From positions 1 through 27,039 of the forward strand of contig JASLBO010000513.1 of NCBI GenBank assembly GCA_030146605.1: a stretch of DNA of 27,039 nt, in the 5' to 3' direction. The stretch comes from Sphingomonas sp. (GTDB lineage: Bacteria > Pseudomonadota > Alphaproteobacteria > Sphingomonadales > Sphingomonadaceae). Within the stretch, counting starts at the first letter, position 1. Every line of letters begins with the position of its first letter. Below the pieces are notes generated by a model. That model was not told the origin of the DNA, did no database searches, and was given only the letters and a program-made list of their open reading frames with translations. Shown here in pieces: positions 15,102 through 20,921 of the stretch. Made by a program: the position numbers and the translations under genes.

Positions 15102-15254
15102 TCAGAGTTGATCGACTTCTGCGAAGAAGATCGCGCCGATGATAGAAGCGATGCCGGCGGTGAGGCTGCAAATGACAGCCTCGCCACGCTGTTCAACGAG
15201 CATACCAACTTCAAAGTCGAGCGCAGGCAAGTTATGTACTTGATGATTGCTCAT
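15102..15254 (-). CDS. Peptide B: 50-aa putative precursor peptide
   Basis: This 50-codon gene starts at ATG 15254 behind an AGGAG ribosome site and stops 23 bases before peptide C. The N-terminal half reads MSNHQVHNLPALDFEVGMLV and shares NLPALDxEVG with peptide C; the spacer carries EQRGE, and a hydrophobic stretch follows at about 26-45 (AVICSLTAGIASIIGAIFFA) with a single Cys29, ending EVDQL. The conserved front and divergent hydrophobic back are the usual signs of a leader/core pair. It is the first gene after the winged-helix regulator and has a palindromic candidate operator 44 bases before its start. Whether any residue is modified cannot be seen. Confidence 0.75.
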   Translation of the reverse strand: MSNHQVHNLPALDFEVGMLVEQRGEAVICSLTAGIASIIGAIFFAEVDQL

Positions 15255-15297
15255 ATTCGATCTCCTGTTATTGGGCCATAAGCCCCGATCTACACCG

Positions 15298-15318
15298 TGT
15301 CGGCAATCGTTGCTGACA
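15298..15318. promoter_or_regulatory. Palindromic candidate operator upstream of peptide B
   Basis: On the plus strand TGTCGGCAA-TCG-TTGCTGACA forms an inverted repeat of two 9-base arms with a 3-base centre; 8 of 9 positions pair. It lies between the stop of the winged-helix gene (15341) and the peptide B start (15254), in an 86-base gap. The length and symmetry suit a dimeric winged-helix regulator, and the adjacent 15341-15835 protein is the obvious candidate to bind. On the minus strand TTGTCA overlaps the distal arm and could be a -35 element, but no convincing -10 box was found at the right spacing. Confidence 0.6.
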
Positions 15319-15340
15319 ATTAGAATGTGTCATTACTGAC

Positions 15341-15835
15341 CTATGCGGTCAATGCGTTGTAACTGTTGTTACGCTCAACTTGAGACCATTTCCGCGGCGC
15401 GCCGGGCCCACGCGCAAAGGTGCGCGCCACTTCGAGGAAATAGCGCTCCAGCGCTGCGCGTGAGTCAGGGCTCAGCTCGACCCAGGTGCGGCGACCGTCG
15501 CACGCGTCGGGTTCGCTGCTGAGCGTGCCCGTCTCGATCAGGTTGCCGACCCAGCGCACCCCGGTGCTGCGCGGCACGCCCGCGGCCAAAGCAAGGTCAG
15601 AGATGGAGACCCGCACACCCTTGCGCTCTGACAGATAGAGGTCGAGCAGCATGTCCCATACCGGGTCGGCCATGTGGAAGTCGGCGAGGAGCCGGCGCTG
15701 CAGGCTACGCGAGCGTGCGATGTCCGCCGCGATGCGGCCGCAGCATTCGGATTCCGACGGCTCGCGCTCAGCGGTGCCCCAGCTAAGCGTGGCCTGAAAT
15801 GGAGCATTCGTGGGCAGGGTGATATGCACGAGCAT
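15341..15835 (-). CDS. MarR-like winged-helix regulator inside the peptide cluster
   Basis: The 164-aa protein starts at ATG 15835 with GAGGAGG about 8 bases upstream, 12 bases after the first cupin-like gene. Residues 54-135 hold the winged helix: MADPVWDMLLDLYLSERKGV, VSISDLALAAGVPRSTGVRW and the wing RRTWVELSPDSRAALERY. It is paralogous to the regulator at 3830-4318, most strongly in the first helix and the recognition helix. The N-terminal 30 residues are unlike the other copy. Its position, between the two peptide modules and just before the palindrome in front of peptide B, suggests local control of the cluster; activator or repressor cannot be told. Confidence 0.83.
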   Translation of the reverse strand: MLVHITLPTNAPFQATLSWGTAEREPSESECCGRIAADIARSRSLQRRLLADFHMADPVWDMLLDLYLSERKGVRVSISDLALAAGVPRSTGVRWVGNLIETGTLSSEPDACDGRRTWVELSPDSRAALERYFLEVARTFARGPGAPRKWSQVERNNSYNALTA

Positions 15836-15847
15836 TGCAGCGCCTCC

Positions 15848-16774
15848 TCAATGAACGGATCTCTGAATCCATGGACGCCCGGCCTCGACCGCGGCACATT
15901 GGCGTGCGGCCATCCGGGCGATGAATGGGTTGGCGTCGCGCGCGCCGCGCTCGAACACCGCGAGACGGTCCTCCAGGCTGGTTTGAGCCGAGGCGAGCGC
16001 AGTGATCGCGCTGAACTGTATCCGGTCGCTCGGATGAGACGCGGCAAAGGATTGCACGAGATCGCGGCCATCGCCGCCGCCCAGCTGCGCACACAGTGCC
16101 AGCAGCGGCTCGACCGCGCTGCGCGTCAGATGCGCCTCAACCGTTTTGCTTTCGGCATCGAAGCGATACTGATCTCGAAAGCTCAGGTGCGGCGCGCGCT
16201 CCATGATGTTGAGCGAGACCGACAATTCGTCGGCGGGGAGCTGGGCATGGACGTCGCGATGCGCGCGGTAGAGCATGATCTTGCCCTGCTCGAGCCGCGA
16301 TCTCTCGACGAAGCGCAGATCGGCTTCGTCGCCAATGGCGCCGGCGAAATTATCATAGTCATATTCATAATAATCGCTCCAATAGCCGGGGCCCATGTAG
16401 CCCGCGGTCAGAAAGGAGAAATTGTGGTCGTGCGGCACGTGGTAGAAAAATGCCTCATGGCCGTTGTCTTGGAGCAATCGATCACCCTCGGATGGCCAGA
16501 AATTCGCGCGGATAAAGAAGTCGCGCGCCTGATGCAGGATCACTACCTGTGGCCCGTAGACATTCCTCGCGCTCTGATCGCGACAGCGCTGCTTGAGCTC
16601 TTCGACGATAATATCAGCCAGAAAATCACGATTGTTGGCGAGCGCCTTGAGGCCGTCGCCAAACGACGCGAAGCAATCCTCGTCGCGCGCGTCGAAACCG
16701 CCGGCTTCCAGCGCTTCGACAAGATCGCCGAGTTGGGCGCGGTTTTGCGTAGCGGTTTCGATCACGCGTGGCAT
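15848..16774 (-). CDS. His-rich cupin-like protein with HEAT-like C-terminus (module 1)
   Basis: The start is ATG 16774 (GGAGG 7 to 8 bases upstream), giving 308 aa; the longer open frame up to 16918 lies inside the upstream gene. It keeps the motifs of the copy at 12917-13834 in order: NNRDFLADIIVEELKQR, YGPQV, FIRANFWPS, FFYHVPHDHNFSFLTAG, GPGYWSDYYEYDY, DLRFVE, GKIMLYRAHRDVHAQLP, SVSLNIME and DQYRFDAE. The His cluster HVPHDH plus the later His of DVHAQLP could bind iron or another metal in a cupin barrel. The C-terminal about 70 residues are helical repeats with FERGARDANPF, again matched in the other copy. It overlaps the HEAT-like partner gene by 13 bases. Enzymatic action on peptide A is inferred. 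Confidence 0.75.
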   Translation of the reverse strand: MPRVIETATQNRAQLGDLVEALEAGGFDARDEDCFASFGDGLKALANNRDFLADIIVEELKQRCRDQSARNVYGPQVVILHQARDFFIRANFWPSEGDRLLQDNGHEAFFYHVPHDHNFSFLTAGYMGPGYWSDYYEYDYDNFAGAIGDEADLRFVERSRLEQGKIMLYRAHRDVHAQLPADELSVSLNIMERAPHLSFRDQYRFDAESKTVEAHLTRSAVEPLLALCAQLGGGDGRDLVQSFAASHPSDRIQFSAITALASAQTSLEDRLAVFERGARDANPFIARMAARQCAAVEAGRPWIQRSVH

Positions 16775-17739
16775 GCGCTGGCCTCCATCGCGAGCACGCC
16801 GAGCGCGTTTCGCGCAGCCGCGCGCAGGTCGGGATGCGGATCCCGCTCGGCCATCGCATGGAGCCGCGCCCGCGCGCGGCTTTCGTTCAGACGGAACAGT
16901 TCGGTGGTCGCGTGCCAACGCAGGAAGAAGCTGTCGTCATGCGTGAAGGGCTCGACCACCGCGTCGTCCTCGCTGCGCCCAAGCGTAGCGAGGAAGCTGA
17001 GCAGCATCTGGCTGCGCGAGGCACCATCGCTCGTGCTGCACGCCGCGACGGCTGTAAAATCTTCCGAATCATATTCCACGAGCAGCGGTGCGCGATCGAC
17101 CAGTATCTCGGCCTGCAGTACGACGATGTCAGCGATTGCATGCTCGATGACATAGCTCTGGGTGCGGCCGTCGAGCGTCAGGATGTCAGCGTCTCCGAGC
17201 GCCCGATGCCCCGCCGGGCGACATGCGAGGCCGTCGTCGAGACTGAAATTGCCCGATACTTGCGGTGCATCCCACATCCGCAGCAGCGCGCCGCCGGCGC
17301 GCAGAAACTTCTGCACCGATACGGTGCCGGTGAAGGTGATTGCCGCGGGGCCGCGCGGCCGCATCTTCTTCGCGGCGAGCACATCCACCGGCAGGCTGTT
17401 CAGCGCGATGTCGACATGGCGGTGCGCGAACACTGCCATGCCGCGTTGGAAGCCGTTGCCAGTCGGCGCGAGCGGTGGTTCGAAATAGGCGTCGCGAAGC
17501 GCGGCCTGCGCCATCGCGGCGATCCAGCCATCGATCCAATCGGTATCGGCAAAGGCGGCTTCCACGACTTCGCGAACGGAATCGACGGTTGGATCAGTTA
17601 GCGCATCGAGTGCGTCATGAAGAGCCGCCAGCGCCGGCTGCAGACGCCAGTGGTGCGCCGGCAGGCTCGTCGGCAGCGCGCCGCGGCGGACTTGCTCCGC
17701 CTGTTGGAAATAGTGCCGAAGTTCTGGTCCTGAAATCAT
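16762..17739 (-). CDS. HEAT-like partner protein of the cupin-like enzyme (module 1)
   Basis: The 325-aa protein opens at ATG 17739, with GGAG about 10 bases upstream. The N-terminal half is helical; the segment FQRGMAVFAHRHVDIAL resembles FFGGMVLASTDQFTAML of the module 2 copy. A beta-rich centre follows (VQKFLRAGGALLRMW, ADILTLDGRTQSYVIEH). The C-terminus has helical repeats with FFLRWHATTELFRLNE and RDPHPDLRAAARNAL. Similarity to 13859-14839 is distant but collinear, strongest in the C-terminal RWH and RDP segments. It precedes and overlaps the cupin-like gene, as in module 2. Function is unknown; a two-component peptide-modifying or peptide-binding complex fits the repeated pairing. Confidence 0.7.
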   Translation of the reverse strand: MISGPELRHYFQQAEQVRRGALPTSLPAHHWRLQPALAALHDALDALTDPTVDSVREVVEAAFADTDWIDGWIAAMAQAALRDAYFEPPLAPTGNGFQRGMAVFAHRHVDIALNSLPVDVLAAKKMRPRGPAAITFTGTVSVQKFLRAGGALLRMWDAPQVSGNFSLDDGLACRPAGHRALGDADILTLDGRTQSYVIEHAIADIVVLQAEILVDRAPLLVEYDSEDFTAVAACSTSDGASRSQMLLSFLATLGRSEDDAVVEPFTHDDSFFLRWHATTELFRLNESRARARLHAMAERDPHPDLRAAARNALGVLAMEASACHA

Positions 17740-17846
17740 ACATCATACTCCAGCGCCAGGCACGATTCACGGTCGCCGCGCCCTGCTGACAGCGGCGGGA
17801 TCGATGCATGGTTTGTACGCAGACGTCTTGTTCGAGCGGATTGGAG

Positions 17847-17874
17847 GGGGCCGTGGCGGGCTCGCCACGGCCCC
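17847..17874 (-). promoter_or_regulatory. Strong hairpin between peptide A and its enzyme genes
   Basis: The minus strand has GGGGCCGTGGCG, a 4-base loop and CGCCACGGCCCC, a perfect 12-bp G-C-rich stem about 14 bases after the stop of peptide A and roughly 107 bases before the HEAT-like gene. The next bases are ctccaatc, not a U-run, so partial termination or mRNA protection is more likely than full termination. It mirrors the stem after peptide C. Confidence 0.7.
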
Positions 17875-17888
17875 TTCGCTGTCGGCCG

Positions 17889-18029
17889 CTATCCTCCGAT
17901 GAGATAGGTGCCGACGATCACGCCGATGCAGACGGGTCCGCCGACCTCCTGGCGCGTGACATGCCCGCAAAATCCAACGGGGGTACGCAGAGTGAAAGCG
18001 GAAGCGTGCACGTTGCTTGTCTTGGTCAT
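17889..18029 (-). CDS. Peptide A: 46-aa putative precursor peptide
   Basis: ATG 18029 is preceded by GGGGGAA at a good distance, giving a 46-residue product; the frame reaches 18095 but the extra 22 residues have no better start. The N-terminal half is polar (MTKTSNVHASAFTLRTPVGF), with Cys21 and His23 next; then TRQEVGG at 27-33 is followed by a hydrophobic Gly-rich tail PVCIGVIVGTYLIGG that ends in GG. Overall size and the polar-front, hydrophobic-back pattern match peptides B and C, but the NLPALDxEVG block is absent. A GG pair sits in front of the tail, yet the cluster exporter has no C39 peptidase domain. It heads the first enzyme module. Confidence 0.7.
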   Translation of the reverse strand: MTKTSNVHASAFTLRTPVGFCGHVTRQEVGGPVCIGVIVGTYLIGG

Positions 18030-18165
18030 CGATATTCCCCCGAAAGCAGCCGGCGGGACCGGCCAGTACCTCCCAAGTCGTCGTCTCTGGCGCACAAGTC
18101 TCCGCTTCGCCGGTCGCGTAGTATCGCGTTCGGCGGATCGGTATCCGTCTGAGACTTTCGACGAA

Positions 18166-18185
18166 GACGGCTTTTCAATGCCGTC
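18166..18185. repeat. Short inverted repeat between anti-sigma gene and peptide A
   Basis: GACGGC-TTTTCAAT-GCCGTC is a perfect 6-bp inverted repeat with an 8-base loop, in the 238-base gap between the membrane protein stop (18268) and the peptide A start (18029). It could be a weak terminator of the sigma/anti-sigma unit or a protein-binding site for control of peptide A. A second small palindrome, CTCAAA-TTTTT-TTTGAG, lies nearby at about 18225. No clear promoter boxes were found in this gap. Confidence 0.35.
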
Positions 18186-18267
18186 AATCAGTTAGTCCCG
18201 CGGGAGTGGAAAACCTGTCGCAGTTTCTCAAATTTTTTTTGAGCGCGGGATTTGTTGGCGCGGCCCC

Positions 18268-18882
18268 TTAGGCGCCAAGCATCAGTTGATCGATCGCAGT
18301 CTCTCGGCGATGATCGTCCAGCACCTCCGAGAGCTGCTGGATGACAGCGCGTTGGCGCCGGAGCCGCACGAACAGGAATGCGATCGTGGCGGCGATTACG
18401 GCCAGGCCTAGCAGCGCCGACCAACTGAGCAGCGCGTTCGCCAGATGCGGGACAGGCGGGCGCCCATCGCGCTGGCTCAGCACTGCAAATACCATTCCCA
18501 GCAACGTCGCCGGTCCGAACAGCGCCAAGTCGAACAGCGTGCGGCGGACGCGGGCGCGGTATCGCCGTATTTGGCCTTCCAGGAAAGTTTCCCGGTCGCG
18601 CTGGTTGGCGCCCCACTCCACACGACGCAACCGATAGCGCGCCCGCGCCGACCACAATAGGAGGAGCAGGATCATCACGCCGACCGCGAGCGAACCAAGC
18701 GTGAATTTGCGCCAGATCCCGAAAACCACGAAAACGGTCAGGCAGGCTGCGACCAGCAATTCGGCCCGCTCGATCCATTGGGCGCGCCGCAGCACGCGCT
18801 CCGAAAGCGCCGACACCTCTTCCGGGGCATGCCGTACGCTACCGCGCCATAATTCGGATAGATCGTCCAACTCACCGGCCAT
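18268..18882 (-). CDS. Membrane protein, likely anti-sigma factor of the adjacent ECF sigma
   Basis: The 204-aa protein has a short cytoplasmic N-terminus of about 38 residues (MAGELDDLSELWRG and following) and four probable membrane helices near 40-58, 62-80, 115-137 and 150-178, ending in a basic, Gln/Arg-rich tail. ATG 18882 lies inside the sigma gene, which it overlaps by 11 bases in another frame, so the pair is co-translated. Sigma gene followed by an overlapping membrane-protein gene is the usual layout for ECF sigma and its inhibitor. No zinc-finger (ZAS) HxxxCxxC motif is present, so the anti-sigma role rests on gene order and membrane location only. Confidence 0.7.
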   Translation of the reverse strand: MAGELDDLSELWRGSVRHAPEEVSALSERVLRRAQWIERAELLVAACLTVFVVFGIWRKFTLGSLAVGVMILLLLLWSARARYRLRRVEWGANQRDRETFLEGQIRRYRARVRRTLFDLALFGPATLLGMVFAVLSQRDGRPPVPHLANALLSWSALLGLAVIAATIAFLFVRLRRQRAVIQQLSEVLDDHRRETAIDQLMLGA

Positions 18883-19372
18883 GCGCGCGCCCCATTTGCT
18901 CGACGAGCGCCGACTTTGCCCGTTGGCATCGGAGCATCGCGGCGTTGGCGGTGATCCCCAATGTCTCGCCGATCTCGATGAACGAAAAACCTTCCAGCAT
19001 TAGCGTCGCCGTCTCCCGCTGGGCCACGCTCAACTGCCGCATCGCCGCCACCAGTTGCGAACGTCGATCCGCGACGATTGCCGCTTCGTCAGGCTGCAGG
19101 TCGGCTGTGGCGAGCTCTTCGCCCAACTCTTCCGTAACAGGATTTCGCGCGCGGCGCGACACGTGCGTCACCGCCCGCTTCTGGGCGATGCTTGCGACGT
19201 AGGTCTTTAGGGAAGATTGGCCGCGAAAGGACGGCAGCGCGCGCCACACGGCAAGGACGATCTCCTGCTTGAGATCCTCCCGCTGGCTCGGATCAGCTTC
19301 ATAGGCGAGTGCTATACGCGAAAGTAGCCCTGAATGGGTGCGTATGACGTCATTGAAGCTCACATCGCTCAA
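18872..19372 (-). CDS. ECF-type RNA polymerase sigma factor
   Basis: The 166-aa protein has both ECF sigma regions. Region 2 lies near 10-75, with AYEADPSQREDLKQEIVLAV and SSLKTYVASIAQKRAVTHV. Region 4 is near 105-160, with LSVAQRETATLMLEGFSFIE and IGETLGITANAAMLRCQRAK. The start is uncertain: TTG 19372 has GGCGGG 8 bases upstream, while GTG 19360 has no visible ribosome site. It sits at the promoter-proximal end of the minus-strand cluster, so it may drive its own gene and the peptide modules, but no repeated ECF promoter motif was found by eye ahead of 19372 or peptide A. Confidence 0.88.
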   Translation of the reverse strand: MSDVSFNDVIRTHSGLLSRIALAYEADPSQREDLKQEIVLAVWRALPSFRGQSSLKTYVASIAQKRAVTHVSRRARNPVTEELGEELATADLQPDEAAIVADRRSQLVAAMRQLSVAQRETATLMLEGFSFIEIGETLGITANAAMLRCQRAKSALVEQMGRAHGR

Positions 19373-20150
19373 GACGTTTACCCGCCCCCGGACAACCAGC
19401 CACTCTCAGCGAACTAAACCGATCTGATGCCACAGGGAAGCGTTGTCGTGCTTGCCGAGTTCAACATACGCATTTGGCGAACGATGCAGGATCACCGGCC
19501 CTCCCGGCCCGCAACTGGGCGAGGGCTGCGTCGCATGGTCGCCGGTCGGCCCGGTGATCAAATCGCGTCGTCGCCTCGTCACAGGCTCCCGTCCTAAGTT
19601 CCAGGTGCGCACGACGATCGGTCGAGCTCTTGCTGCCCTTCGGCTACCCATCGGCGCACGCGCGCCGCGCTCGCCAAAAGCCGATGCTCCGGGTGCATTG
19701 TTGCTCGCGCCGAACCGTTTAGGCGCGCGGCACCCGCACGCTGCCAATCCGATTGCTCTTCTCAATCTCCCTGCTCCGCCCCTACGAGACGAGCGCGCCG
19801 GGCAAGGCTGCGTGCTCTGGCAGTCGATCCGTCTTTGCATGCGGCTGGGCCAATCGGGATCTTGCGGCCACGGCTTGCTTCCGTCGACTTGGCAAACGAA
19901 CCGTCAGCACGCCGTTGCGGAAATCCGCCCCTCGAGGACGCAGCCTCGGTCGCTTCGCTGGTCATCACGACGGGGCGTTGGTAGCCAAGCCTCCAAAGCA
20001 GAAGAAGCCGGCACCCGTTTATGCCATGAGCTACTGAGCACAAGGCGCGGACTCTGCGATCCGGCGAGCCCCGGCCGTTCGTGTAGCGGCTCATGTTTAA
20101 GCTGGCATCGTGGGGCGCCATCCGCGGCACTCGACCGAAGTTCTGTCAAC
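19373..20150. other. About 780 bases of degenerate sequence without an intact gene
   Basis: Open frames exist on both strands but are rich in Arg, Pro and Ser, lack ribosome sites and show no recognised family. One minus-strand fragment resembles an Hsp20 C-terminus (listed separately). Another frame near the sigma gene reads VVRTWNLGREP, vaguely like an endonuclease/phosphatase start, but nothing continues it. The stretch ends where the glycosyltransferase homology begins abruptly near 20150. The whole stretch looks like an accumulation of gene remnants at an island boundary. Confidence 0.45.
19882..19932 (-). pseudogene. Fragment resembling the C-terminal core of a small heat-shock protein (Hsp20)
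   Basis: The minus-strand frame encodes GADFRNGVLTVRLPSRR. The AxFxNGVLTVxLPxR pattern is the signature end of the alpha-crystallin domain. A stop codon lies about 10 codons upstream in the same frame and the N-terminal part of an Hsp20 is not found in any frame nearby, so this would be a decayed remnant. The stretch is short, so chance similarity is possible. Confidence 0.3.
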
Positions 20151-20921
20151 GCGCAGTTAGCGGAGGCGCATGCCAAAGTGCTGGTCGTGCGCCAGGCGCT
20201 CGGCGCGGGGCTCCCGCTCGCCGGGGTGGGCTGCGCGATCCGCCGCGACATTCTCGGGGAGATCGCAGCAGCCCGTGGAGGCGCGCCATTCGACGCGACC
20301 AGCCTTACCGAGGATTACGAGCTGGGTCTGACGATCAGCGCGATGGGGGGCCGGGTATGCCTCGCGCGCGTCGCCGAAGGCCCGGGGGGGCCGCCGGTGG
20401 CCGTGCGGGCCTATTTCCCCGACACGCTCGGCGCGGCGGTGCGGCAAAAGGCGCGCTGGCTCACCGGGATCGCGCTCGCCGGCTGGGACCGCACCGGCTG
20501 GCGCGCGACGCTCAACCTCGGCGATCACTGGATGCGGATGCGCGACCGCCGCGCGACGCTGGCACTCCCCGTGCTCGCCATCGCCTATGCCACGCTGCTG
20601 CTGTGGGGGGCGTCGGCAATCCTGCATCTGCTCGCCGGCTCCCATATGCCACCACTCGCCCCGGCGGTACGGACGCTGCTGTGGATCAACTTCGCGCTGC
20701 TGCTCTGGCGGTTGCTGGTCCGCGCGGCATTCGTCCGGCACGCTTATGGCTGGCGGGAGGCGATGTGGTCGGCACCCCGGATATTGGTGGGCAATTACAT
20801 CGCGTTGTTCGCCGCGCGTCGTGCGATCGGGCTATATTTCCGCATGCTGCTCGGCGGCGCGCCGCGCTGGGACAAGACCGACCACCAATTCCCTGACCTG
20901 CCGGAGCGGGCGGCCCGGTGA
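20148..20921 (+). pseudogene. nfrB: 5'-truncated NfrB-like glycosyltransferase (C-terminal part only)
   Basis: From about AEAHAKVLVVRQALGAGLPL onward the plus strand encodes 257 residues that match the C-terminal half of NfrB-like inner-membrane glycosyltransferases: LAGVGCAI, LTEDYELGLTI, RQKARWLTGIALAGWDR, then two to three membrane helices and a C-terminal WDKTDHQFP. The N-terminal membrane helices and the catalytic GT2 half of about 200 residues are absent; the DNA before 20148 keeps the frame open but encodes unrelated Arg/Pro-rich sequence. Without the DxD-bearing half the product should be inactive. The stop overlaps the next gene (GTGA at 20918-20921), the original operon joint. The break probably marks a recombination or insertion boundary. 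Confidence 0.75.

Noticed and set aside
17889..18029. Class II microcin/double-glycine bacteriocin reading of peptide A
   Set aside because: A GG pair exists, but the exporter has no C39 peptidase domain and no separate one is encoded in the window; kept only as an observation.
12917..18029. Lasso peptide, lanthipeptide or other known RiPP cluster
   Set aside because: No asparagine-synthetase-like cyclase, transglutaminase-like protease, LanM/LanB, YcaO or radical SAM gene is present; the McjD-like exporter alone is not enough.
19406..19840. Minus-strand frame with VVRTWNLGREP suggesting an endonuclease/exonuclease/phosphatase protein
   Set aside because: Only one short motif-like run is present; the downstream catalytic motifs are missing and the surroundings are Arg/Pro-rich debris.
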